A DNA stretch of 45,297 nt from Nesterenkonia sp. PF2B19 (GTDB lineage: Bacteria > Actinomycetota > Actinomycetes > Actinomycetales > Micrococcaceae), in the NCBI RefSeq assembly GCF_001758425.2, contig NZ_MDSS02000028.1, positions 1 through 45,297 of the forward strand, given 5' to 3'. Each line of letters begins with the position of its first letter. Position 1 is the stretch's first letter. Positions 35,668 to 44,072 of this stretch are shown here, one piece after another. A program made the translations under genes and the position numbers. Under the pieces are notes generated by a model that worked only from the letters and a program-made list of their open reading frames with translations, ran no database searches and had not been told where the DNA came from.

Positions 35668-37089
35668 TCAGCTGGTGAGGATGATGTCTCTCATCTTCTC
35701 AGCTGGGGTGGCCCACTGAAGTGTCTTACGAGGCCGACCATTGAGCAGGTGAGCAACGTGTTCAAGGTCCTCAGGGCCATGGACCGCCAGGTCTGTGCCT
35801 TTGGGGAAGTATTGACGCAGCAGGCCGTTGGTGTTCTCGTTCGATCCCCGTTGCCAGGGGCTGGCGGGATCACAGAAATACACCGGCAGTTCAGCTTCGA
35901 TGGTGATCCTGTGATGCTGTGCCATCTCTGATCCTTGGTCCCAGGTCAGCGAACCACGAAGATGCTGCGGCAATCTGCTAATCTGAGCGGTCACCGCAGC
36001 AGCGACAGTCTCAGCGGTGTGATCCCCAGGCAGATGGCAGAGCATGACATAGCGGCTCTGGCGTTCAACGAGAGTCGCAATGGCCGAGCGGTTGCCTGCC
36101 CCCATGATCAGGTCTCCCTCCCAGTGGCCAGGAACGGACCGGTCCTCGATCTCAGCGGGCCGGTCGCTGATCATGATCATGTTCTGCCCCAGAGAGCGGG
36201 GCCTGCGCTGCTGGCCCTGCGGCTTCCGACGGGTACGTCCAGTCCGTAACGCGGTCTGGACTTCCTTCTTCAGCCCGCCGCGGGCTTGCAGGTAGAGGGC
36301 CTGGTAGATCGTCTCAGGGCACACGCGCATCTCCGGGGCATCGGGGAACTCTGTGACCAGGGTGGCACTGATCTGAGCCGGTGACCATTGCAGCGAAAGC
36401 TTCCGGGTCACCCACAAACGTAGTGGCGAGTCCCCGATGAGCTTGGCTCTCTTCGGTCGGGCACGGCGCTGTGCAGCCATTCGCTGAGCACCGTAGGGCA
36501 TGTACCTGCCAGCACTATCACTGTTACGAGCGATCTCGCGACTGATCGTCGAATGTGGCCTGCCCAGCTGGGAAGCGATCTCCCGCATCGAGGTCCCCAG
36601 GGCCCGCAGATCACGGATCTTCTCCCGCTCGGCAAGGCTGAGGAACCGGGGATTAGTATCGGTGCCGGCAAGCAGCTGATGAGCACGCATTCTCCGGTTA
36701 TACGCCCGGGTACCACCAGGGGCGGGCAGCGCGCCGGCGCCACCACGGATCTCTCGATCCCAGGTGTACCCGCTGGTCGCAGAGGCTCCCACAGCTATCG
36801 CCGCTGCACGTACAGAGCGGCCTTGTTGGCGCAGCTGATGAAACTGTTCCCGACCGGGATGTCGGGGTGCGCCATGGGGTCCATGCCGATCTCCAGTACG
36901 GGATTTCCGTACCCAACGCTTCACGGTCGAAAGTGAGACCCCGCATGCAACCGCCGCACAACGGAGGCTCATGCCCTGCTTGAGCAGAGCGATGACTCTG
37001 TCGAAGACATCATCGCCATGACGAAAGACTCGAGGACTAGGTTCAGTGGGCTCCACTGCGGCTCCTGATGAACAGGCCGGTGCAACCAC
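35668..37089 (-). CDS. IS30-family transposase
   Basis: A 473-residue DDE transposase. The N-terminal part has helix-turn-helix segments (SLRCAAVACGVSLSTVKRWVRK, and the HTH_38 SLAEREKIRDLRALGTSMREIASQLGRPHSTISREI) that bind the inverted repeats. The catalytic triad is visible: Asp in GHWEGDLIMGAGNRSAI, Asp in LTWDQGSEMAQH, and Glu in SPWQRGSNENTNGLLRQYFPKG. The frame is intact and complete, so the element may be active. The GTG at 37089 is the first start in frame; a shorter start within the first 40 residues cannot be excluded. Confidence 0.9.
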   Translation of the reverse strand: MVAPACSSGAAVEPTEPSPRVFRHGDDVFDRVIALLKQGMSLRCAAVACGVSLSTVKRWVRKSRTGDRHGPHGAPRHPGREQFHQLRQQGRSVRAAAIAVGASATSGYTWDREIRGGAGALPAPGGTRAYNRRMRAHQLLAGTDTNPRFLSLAEREKIRDLRALGTSMREIASQLGRPHSTISREIARNSDSAGRYMPYGAQRMAAQRRARPKRAKLIGDSPLRLWVTRKLSLQWSPAQISATLVTEFPDAPEMRVCPETIYQALYLQARGGLKKEVQTALRTGRTRRKPQGQQRRPRSLGQNMIMISDRPAEIEDRSVPGHWEGDLIMGAGNRSAIATLVERQSRYVMLCHLPGDHTAETVAAAVTAQISRLPQHLRGSLTWDQGSEMAQHHRITIEAELPVYFCDPASPWQRGSNENTNGLLRQYFPKGTDLAVHGPEDLEHVAHLLNGRPRKTLQWATPAEKMRDIILTS

Positions 37090-37117
37090 CGATAGACCCC
37101 GCCGCGCGTCAGCCTCG

Positions 37118-37141
37118 GAAGATGCGTGGAAAAGTGACCCC
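37118..37141. repeat. Right terminal inverted repeat of the IS30 element
   Basis: Read on the minus strand it begins GGGGTCACTTTTCCACGCAT, the partner of the left end at 35596-35619. It lies 26 bp from the jetD stop codon. Confidence 0.82.
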
Positions 37142-37167
37142 TGAACGGCTGAAGCTCCCGGACCCGC

Positions 37168-38316
37168 TCACGGTTCCTCGGATGCCGCTCGCCGAAGCGC
37201 CTGCACGGCGTGATCCCAGGGGATGCGTTCCTGCTCGAGGCGCACGTCGCCGAGTTCATGGAGGGCGCTGAAGAGGTCACGTTCGACGCCGGTGAGATGC
37301 TCCGGCAGACCCCGCGGGGCGTTCCGGTGGTCCGGGACCGTGAGGTCCAGATTCGCGGTGAGCGTGGATCGGTCGGTCAGCACCGAGCGGGTGTGGGGGA
37401 GCCGACCCCGGACCCGGCTCAGAATGCGGAGCCCCTCGACGTCGAGGTCTCCCCAGTAGATCAGGTCAGCGGCGTGCAACCACGGCAACCGGTCCAGCAG
37501 CGGCGCCCCGGTGCTTCCAGGATTGTGCACTGCGATCACCCCGTCCATCTCCGGCAGGCCCAGCAGAGTCTGCAGATTCTCGACGACGATGGCGCGGCGG
37601 GGAGCGGTCTGCCACCGCGAGAGCTCCTCCACCGGTACGGTGAGGTCCCGCAGTCCCGCCGGTGCCAGAGCCGGGTCCAGCACTCGGATGCGGAGTGTCT
37701 GGGGCAGCCCCCGCAGGCCGAGATCCGTCCGGCCCGTCACGGAGGACGCCAGGGGCAGCACGAGTCTGCGGTGGGACTCGAGCCACTTGCTGTGGACGCC
37801 CCGCACCGGGATCTGACGGGGGAACAGGCCCGAGTCCGGATGTGCCAGCAACCATGCCAGCACCTCGCGGAGTCTGCCGTGTTCGTCCTGATCCAGGCCC
37901 GCGACCTCGGCCAGCCGACGCCGTACCGCGTCCCGGGAGGACCCTGCGCCCAACAGGTCCAACAGTTCGGCGGCACGATCCCGGGCGGCTGCCCAGTGGG
38001 CGCCGCGCCCCGCGAAGTGGGCGACGTCGTCGGGGCTCGGCAGCTCCAGGCGCACCGGAACCCGGTTCGTCCCGGCATTCGCCCAGCGTCGGGTCTCCCA
38101 GTGGAGCCGCGCGTCGCGGCTGAGGCCACGCTCGGCGGCCCGCCAGTCCCGCACCCAGGTCTGCACCTCCTCCCCGCGCTGCAGCACCACCGCCTCGGTG
38201 GGAGGGTGCAGGGGCAACGAAGCTGCAGTCTCCGTCTCCCCGTCCACGGCCCACTGGGAGAATCGTCGTCGGTAGCGGTTCTCCGTCTTCTTCCGCGCCG
38301 CCTCGACCCCGATCAC
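37168..38316 (-). CDS. jetD: Wadjet protein JetD (DUF3322-DUF2220, TOPRIM-like nuclease)
   Basis: JetD is the nuclease of the Wadjet system, which cuts closed circular plasmids extruded by the JetABC condensin. The N-terminal DUF3322 region has GVHSKWLESHRRLVLPLA and FPRQIPVRG. The C-terminal DUF2220 (TOPRIM-like) region has the metal-binding Glu in AIVVENLQTLLGLP and the Asp pair in DLIYWGDLDVEGLRIL. As read the first usable start is GTG 38316 (382 residues). In-frame sequence upstream reads ERLPSAKDIT, typical of a JetD N terminus, and an ATG at 38348 overlaps the jetC stop as ATGA. A one-base loss near 38340 would explain why this start is out of frame; corrected length is 393. It is the last gene of the operon. 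Confidence 0.9.
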   Translation of the reverse strand: MIGVEAARKKTENRYRRRFSQWAVDGETETAASLPLHPPTEAVVLQRGEEVQTWVRDWRAAERGLSRDARLHWETRRWANAGTNRVPVRLELPSPDDVAHFAGRGAHWAAARDRAAELLDLLGAGSSRDAVRRRLAEVAGLDQDEHGRLREVLAWLLAHPDSGLFPRQIPVRGVHSKWLESHRRLVLPLASSVTGRTDLGLRGLPQTLRIRVLDPALAPAGLRDLTVPVEELSRWQTAPRRAIVVENLQTLLGLPEMDGVIAVHNPGSTGAPLLDRLPWLHAADLIYWGDLDVEGLRILSRVRGRLPHTRSVLTDRSTLTANLDLTVPDHRNAPRGLPEHLTGVERDLFSALHELGDVRLEQERIPWDHAVQALRRAASEEP

Positions 38317-38344
38317 CGTGATGTCTTTCGCCGAGGGGAGACGT

Positions 38345-41300
38345 TCATGTGGTGACCTCGAACAGCGTCTCGGCCGAGGTGTCCGGGGCGTCCTTCGGGT
38401 CGGCCCCGCCGTCGTGCCGACGAGCCTCCTCCCAGGTGACGGGCGTGGCGTGGGAGTCCTGCCCGTCCTGGCAGGTCACCAGCGCCACGCCACCCACGTA
38501 GTCCTCCAGCACCTGCAGCATCTTCAAGGGGGTCGCCAGGATCATGTGGAACCCGAACTCGGCGAAGATGTCCAACGCCATGCGGGTGAACGTGACATCG
38601 GACTTGTCGAACGCCTCATCCATGACGATGGAGCCGTAGGTGGGCACCTCTTCGGACTCCCGGGCCAGCTGGTAGCGCAGGGCTGCCGCCAGGCAGAAGA
38701 CCACCAGCTTCTGCTTCTGCCCGCCGGAGCGGCCCTGCCCGGATTCGTGCCAGTCCACAACGACACCGTCGACATCCCGTTCCAACCCCAGGAACTTCAC
38801 GTGCCGGCGGGTGTCGAGGCACTGGGTGCGCCAGCTGCGGTCCGCAGCCTCCGAGGAGCCCAGTTGCGTCATCACCCGATGCAGCACTTGGAAGCGTCGC
38901 TCGGCCTCCTCCCGGTCGTCCTCGAAAGCCAGCACATCGGCCGTGATGGACTGCAGGTCGTTCAGGAAGTCCTGGGCTACGGCAGGGCGGCTCGGGTCCA
39001 CCCGGATCTCGAGGTGCCGGCCGGGAGAGAACGGGCTGCGGCGCAGGGAGTCGTTGATGGGGGCCACACGGTTCTTCACCTCCCGGGGTGCGCTGCGGAT
39101 CCGTTCGGCCAGCAGGCCCACGTTCTGCTGGGACTGCTCACGCAGCATGTCGAAGAACCGCTGTTCGAAGTCCGGGAGGCGATCCGCCCGGAGACGCTCG
39201 AGGATCCGAAGATACTCACCGCGACCTCCGACGTCGGCGGTCGCCTCGGAGGCCTCCGCGGGCCATTCCACACGGAAGGAGTAGGCGATCTTCTCGATCT
39301 GTGAGGCGGCCTGTCGCAGCGCTTCGGCAGAGTCGCGGCCCCGTCGGCTCAGGCGTCGGCGACCTTCGCCGACTCAGCATCGATGCTCAGATGGGTGACC
39401 CGGCGTTCCGAACGGACCCGGGCGAACTCCTGAGCGAGCTGGTCGGCGATCTCCGGGGAGATCTCCGGCTGAGGCTCCGTGGAGAGCCGGGCCAGCTCCT
39501 CATCGATGCCCTCGAGCTGCGCCTGAGCCTGCATATGGGCCTTCAGTGCCGACTGGGAGGCCGCCCGTGCGTCACGGATCTCGCGCTCGGCCCGGTCCAG
39601 CCGGTGCTGGGCGGCCTTGAGGTCGCCGTCCTCGGTCAGCAGCGTCGCCTGCTCCTGCTCGGCCTGGCGCAGTTCGCGACGGCGGGCGGCGACGTCCAGT
39701 TCGGCCCACTGGAGTCCGCGTACCTCCTCGAGGGCCTCCCGACGTCGCTGGGCTCTGGAGCGCTCCCGTTCGGCGGCGCCCAGGGCGTCCTCCGCCCGGG
39801 AGACCTGCTGTTCGACCTCACGCAGGAGGCCGAGATAGTGCTCCACCTTCTGCTCGTTGTCGAAGCCGAGGATCCAGCTGCTCCGGTCGTCCACCGCCCG
39901 GCGGTCGTCCTTCTCATAGCTGCGGGCGCCACGTTTGACCTGCCCGGAACGGCTGACTCCGCGGGTGACCCCGGCCAGATCCTCCGGAGCGTCGACACAG
40001 GCGTAGTCGAAGCGGGAGGAGAGCTCCGCGTGCAGCCAGGGGGCGAACCGCCCCTCCGCCACCTCCACACGGTGGAGCAGCGACGACGGCGCAGCAGCCG
40101 GACGCGGCGGCTCCACCGCGGCGGGCACCACCTGATAGCGGAGGCGCGTGCCCAGGTGGGCGGCGTCGACGGCGGCTCGGACCGCGTCCTCATGGGCGGC
40201 AGGGACCAGCATGACGGTGGCCAAGGGGCGCAGCACGCGCTCCAGCGCACCTGTCCACTCGGAGTGCTCCTGCCGGACCTGCATCAGCTCGGCCGCATAG
40301 GGCAGAGTGCTCTCCGGCAGGTCGGTGATGCGCAGCACCGTCTCCCGGGCGCGCAGCAGACGGCGGTCGATGTTGGAGCGGCGGCCCCGCATCGCGTGGA
40401 GCTCATCCTGCAGCTCCTGCTTCCGGAACACCGCGCGGGACCGTTCCTCGTGGAGCTCGCTGACCCGTTGTGCAGCAGTGTCCTGCGTGGCATCGTCCTC
40501 GGCGAGGCTGCGGCCGGCCAGGTCCTGCATGGCGGTCAGCTCCGCATGGCTCTGGGGGCACTGCAGGCCGGCGGCCTCCAGCCGCGTCCGCACCCGCTCC
40601 TGACGGAGTTGGGTGTCCCGCAACCGCTCCTGACGGGAAACGATCTTGGCGGCCAACGCCTCCAGCTGGGCGCCGCCGCGGGCATCCAGGGCGCCCTGGG
40701 CGCTGCGCGGCGCTCCTCGGCGGACTCCAGCGCCAAGTCGGCCCGTGCGTGCTCCTCGGCGGCAGCCGCGGCGCCGGCGACGGCGGTATGGCGGGCCTCC
40801 TCCAGCAGCTGCACCTTGCGCCGACGGGTGAAGAGCTCGCGGGAGAGGCTCAGCTGTTCGATCTGGGCCAGCTCGGACTCGGCGTCGTCGTAGCGGCGGG
40901 ACTGCTGCTCCAGCGGCGTGAGGTGCTCGATCTGGCGTCGAGCGGTCACGACCGCATGATGGGCTTCAGAGAGTTCGGCGAACTGCTCCACCGCTCGGTC
41001 GGCCAGAGCGAACGTCTCCGGCTCGTCCAACATGAAGCCGCGGAACAGGTCGTCCAGGCTGCCGAGGTTCTTCGCGGACTGGGTCTTGTGCAGCAGCAGC
41101 ACCGCACGTTCACCCCCGATGCCGAGCTCCCGGGTGAACCGTGCGGCGAACCGGCTGTGCTGCTTGTGGACGAAGGCCTTGGGCATCGCCTGCTTCAGTG
41201 CGCGCTCCGAGATGCCGCGGGTCATGAACTGATCGAAGTCGCCCAGCTGCACCTCCTCATGGACGAGCACGTGCAGTTCGGAGAGGTCGGCGGGCCGGGC

Positions 41301-41708
41301 CGCAGTCCTGCGCGCATGGAAGAGCTTCACCAGGGAGCAGGTCCTGCCCAGACCGTTCCGATAGCGCAACAGGATGCCGCTCCAGGTGGCTCCGGTGCGC
41401 AGATAGCGTGTGGTGACCTCCCCGGTGTCCTCGTCAGCGCCGCGCGCATACGCTCCCCGGACGTAGGTGAGCTTGCTGCGGTCCGAGCCGCGGGAGGAGC
41501 CGTCAGCGGCCGCGGCGTTGAAGCTGGCCTTCCCTGTGGGAGTCAGCACGGCCGTGATGGCATCGACCACCGACGACTTCCCGGATCCGGACCGGCCGGT
41601 CAGCATGAACCCTCCCCGCGGAACGTGGATCCTGTGCAGGCCGTGGAAGGTGCCCCAGTTGACCAGCTGGAGTTCTTCCAGCCGCCACTGGCCGGGGTGC
41701 TGCGTCAT
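38345..41708 (-). pseudogene. jetC: Wadjet protein JetC (MukB/SMC-like ATPase), frameshifted as read
   Basis: JetC is the SMC-like motor of the Wadjet complex. The N-terminal head has LVNWGTFHGLHRIHVPRGG and Walker A GRSGSGKSS at residues 38-46. A long Glu/Arg/Ala-rich coiled coil fills the middle. The C-terminal head has the ABC signature SGGQKQKLVVFCLAAALRYQL and Walker B GSIVMDEAFDKSD. The gene lies in three frames, with one-base losses near 40708 (in a GC run) and 39350 (GCCTGAGC, where restoring a C removes the TGA). Corrected, it is 1121 residues, the expected size. All motifs are intact, so either two sequencing indels or recent inactivation explains it. It starts inside the jetB stop (ATGA). 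Confidence 0.88.
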
Positions 41709-42466
41709 GGGGTGTCCTCCGGGTTCTCGTCCGTCAGGTCCTTGTCCGTCAGGTCGTCGGCCGCCGGGTCTGGAGCGGTCGTCCCTTCAGCAGTCGTTCC
41801 TTCAGCGGTGTCGCTGTCTTCCTCCAGCGTCTCACCCTCCTCAGACATGCCGCCCTCGGCCATCCGGGCATAGACCGCGCGGAGCTGGCTGATCTCCTCA
41901 GGGCCGAAGATCAGGCGCAGCACCGGTGAGACTTCGTAGCGACCTTCGGTGGCCGTCGCTGGGGTCCGCTGCAGGATCCCCAGGTCCCTCATGGTCTTCC
42001 AGGAGGACCGGATGCGCTTGGTGAACAGGGCCGCGTCGGTGGACGTGGCCGCTCGGTACCCGGAGAGCTGCTCGAAGATCTCCTCCTGGCCGACGATCAC
42101 CCGCTGGCCCGCGGGGGCGCTGACCAGCTCTCGCCGCAGATGCAGCAGCATCGCGGTGTCCATCAGCGTCAGCGATCGGGTGCGCACCACCTGGGGCGCG
42201 GAGCCGTCGTCGGCCTCCGCATTGCGCACGAACGCGACCCCGCGCTCGGTGTCGATCACCAGCTCGAGGAACAGGTCTGCCAACCTGGAACGCACGGCGT
42301 CCGTGTCGGCCAGCAGGGCTCGCCAGTTCTGCGACTGGCGCTCAGCGGAGATATAAGGCCCGGCGATCAGCGCGGCCAGGGCCCGGCGGGAGTCGGCGCG
42401 CAACGTGCCCGTGTCGCCGTCCCACAGCTGTGCCGCCGTCGGCGCGTCCTGATCGGTCTCAGTCAT
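41705..42466 (-). CDS. jetB: Wadjet protein JetB (DUF4194, MukE-like)
   Basis: A 253-residue protein of the DUF4194 family, the KITE/MukE-like partner in the JetABC condensin. It has two winged-helix-like regions: LADLFLELVIDTERGVAFVRNAE, then RRELVSAPAGQRVIVGQEEIFEQL and KRIRSSWKTMRDLGILQR, ending EVSPVLRLIFGPEEISQLRAVYA. An acidic, Thr-rich tail of about 35 residues follows and is unusual for the family. The gene overlaps both neighbours by 4 bp (ATGA), showing tight translational coupling. Confidence 0.9.
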   Translation of the reverse strand: MTETDQDAPTAAQLWDGDTGTLRADSRRALAALIAGPYISAERQSQNWRALLADTDAVRSRLADLFLELVIDTERGVAFVRNAEADDGSAPQVVRTRSLTLMDTAMLLHLRRELVSAPAGQRVIVGQEEIFEQLSGYRAATSTDAALFTKRIRSSWKTMRDLGILQRTPATATEGRYEVSPVLRLIFGPEEISQLRAVYARMAEGGMSEEGETLEEDSDTAEGTTAEGTTAPDPAADDLTDKDLTDENPEDTP

Positions 42467-43932
42467 CGCAGGGGCTCCTTGAACAGGTGGACGGGCAGCA
42501 CGGCGGCGCGAGCAGCCGCCACGGAGTCGGCAGGCTCCCAGCGGACCTCTTCATGCCGGTCAGGGACCATCACGGCGTGCCGTTCAGCGAGGTCGAGGAG
42601 GCCGACGACTGAGGCCACGCCCTGGCTGGCGGGCCGGTGGGAGAATACCTCAGCGATGGTGCAGGGGCCGTGGTCCCGCAGCACGGCGTTGACGGCGTCG
42701 ATCAGCTCGGCTGTGTCGATCTCGGACTCCCGGACGCTGCGTCGCAGCTCCGCCACGTCCACCGGAGGAGCCTCGGACTCGACGACCTCCTCCGTGACGG
42801 CCGCATCCTGCGGGTCGTGCAGAGTCAGCGCGGAGACGGAAGACACCGGGACGCGTGTCAGGTTCAGCACGAAGCCGATCTCGCGGAACGGGCGGCAGCC
42901 CTGCTCGAAGAGCGTGTGCGCCTCCGAGGTGGCCGCACGCAGCAGCTGGTTGACCTGTCGTTCCTCGGCCAGCTCTTCCGACTGGACGAAACGCCGCAGG
43001 CTGCGGGACAGCGAGGTCATCACCTGATGGATCTCGCTGGAGGAGTCCTGCATGGCGGGCAGCAGCCGACGCAGCTGCGTGCGCTGCTCCGGAGTCAGAC
43101 TTCGCGCGAACGGACGCTCCAGCAGCGCGTCGATGTCGTCGTCCAGCGCCGAGGTGCGTTCCGGGTCGAGCACGAGGGCGTAGAACGCCGCGAAGGAGCG
43201 GCCGGCCTCGGACTCCTGCAGCAGGTCCACACCCCGGAAGATGTCGTCCAGGACGGAGCCGCGGGACTGCGGTTCGTCGATGAGCTGCCTGCGCAGGCGG
43301 GAGTTCAGTGCTTCCAGCGAGGCCCGCAGGCGGGCGAAGTCCTCCGGGAGCTCCGCGGCCAGGGCGAGGACGTCGCCGGCCTGTTCTGCGGCGCGATCCG
43401 TCTCCAGGATCTCGACATCCCCGGACGCGAGGCGAGAGATCTCCTCATCCAGTCGGTCGCGCTCGGCGCGGAGCATCTCGATGCGCCGGCTCACATCCGG
43501 ATCGGTCTCGATGCTGAGCTGACGGATGCGCTCCACGATGGTGGTCAGCCGCGACTCGGTGACGGAGCTGCGCGGCTCGGAGAGCTCCTGGACGAAGCGG
43601 ATGGCCGCGAGTGCGCCGTCCGAGAGGGAGTAGAGCTCCTCCCGGGACTCAGTGGGCCGCCGGATGAGGAATCCGGCCTCCAGCCACGCCTTGCAGTACT
43701 GCAGGGCGGTCTGCGGCAGGTCGAAGCCGTGGGCGCGGAGTTCGTCGAGATCGGCCTCGACCGCGTCGATCAGGACGGCGGACGGTATCTCCCGGCGCGG
43801 GTCAGCGAGGTGGGCCCCGAGCACGGTGACGGCCACCGGGGCGTTCGCCGCGCGCAGCAGTGCCCAGGCGGTGCTGTGGTCGGCGAGGCGCCGTGTGGTC
43901 AGGGCGGCCCGGAGTGCAGTCATCTGTTCCAT
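42463..43932 (-). CDS. jetA: Wadjet protein JetA (DUF3375, MukF-like kleisin)
   Basis: A 489-residue DUF3375 protein, the kleisin-like subunit that links the JetC heads. The N-terminal part has STAWALLRAANAPVAVTVLGAHLADP, a family pattern, followed by a winged-helix segment LQYCKAWLEAGFLIRRPTESREELYSLSDGALAAIRFVQEL. The middle is helical (RIEMLRAERDRLDEEISRLASGD) with QSRGSVLDDIFRGVDLLQESEAGRSFAAFY, and the C terminus is again winged-helix-like (VFSHRPASQGVASVVGLLDLA). ATG 43932 is given; a second ATG at 43923 has a better ribosome site (GGA at about -9) and may be the real start. First gene of the operon; the mini-element at 43977 lies in its upstream region. Confidence 0.92.
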   Translation of the reverse strand: MEQMTALRAALTTRRLADHSTAWALLRAANAPVAVTVLGAHLADPRREIPSAVLIDAVEADLDELRAHGFDLPQTALQYCKAWLEAGFLIRRPTESREELYSLSDGALAAIRFVQELSEPRSSVTESRLTTIVERIRQLSIETDPDVSRRIEMLRAERDRLDEEISRLASGDVEILETDRAAEQAGDVLALAAELPEDFARLRASLEALNSRLRRQLIDEPQSRGSVLDDIFRGVDLLQESEAGRSFAAFYALVLDPERTSALDDDIDALLERPFARSLTPEQRTQLRRLLPAMQDSSSEIHQVMTSLSRSLRRFVQSEELAEERQVNQLLRAATSEAHTLFEQGCRPFREIGFVLNLTRVPVSSVSALTLHDPQDAAVTEEVVESEAPPVDVAELRRSVRESEIDTAELIDAVNAVLRDHGPCTIAEVFSHRPASQGVASVVGLLDLAERHAVMVPDRHEEVRWEPADSVAAARAAVLPVHLFKEPLR

Positions 43933-43976
43933 GGTAGGGCGGGCCGCCGACGTCGGGCGCCTGGGGTCTCTGTTGA

Positions 43977-44049
43977 GAGGTCACTTTCGCGTGCATCTCA
44001 GCCGTCGTGAAGCGCATCAGTGTCGGGAGATGTACGGGATTGTGACCCC
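43977..44049. mobile_element. 73-bp mini-element (MITE or fused IS30 ends)
   Basis: The left terminus GAGGTCACTTTCGCGTGCAT and the right terminus, read on the other strand as GGGGTCACAATCCCGTACAT, are both related to the ends of the IS30 element at 35596. Similarity with the left end of that element continues for about 38 bp through GTCRTGAAGCG. Similarity on the right reaches CATCTYCCGA. The centre holds no gene. It looks like an IS30-derived miniature element or what is left after the interior of an IS copy was lost. It sits 44 bp upstream of jetA and 23 bp from the next gene, so it may also affect jetA expression. Confidence 0.65.
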
Positions 44050-44072
44050 TGGATGAGGTGCCTGCCTGGGGT

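Larger units (their letters stand above)
35596..37141 (-). mobile_element. IS30-family insertion sequence, apparently complete (about 1546 bp)
   Basis: The element is bounded by imperfect inverted repeats of about 24 bp that begin GGGGTCACTTTTCCA, with the transposase gene filling nearly the whole interval. A 2-bp GA flanks both sides if the right end is taken at 37142, in line with the short target duplications of the IS30 family, but this is too short to prove. It lies between the polyol dehydrogenase gene and jetD, 27 bp and 26 bp from their stop codons. A 73-bp element with the same termini is found at 43977-44049, on the other side of the Wadjet operon. Confidence 0.85.

Noticed and set aside
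39088-40893. A 601-codon plus-strand open frame
   Set aside because: It is antisense to the coiled-coil part of jetC, with Leu/Gly/Gln-rich repetitive sequence and no homology that I can see.
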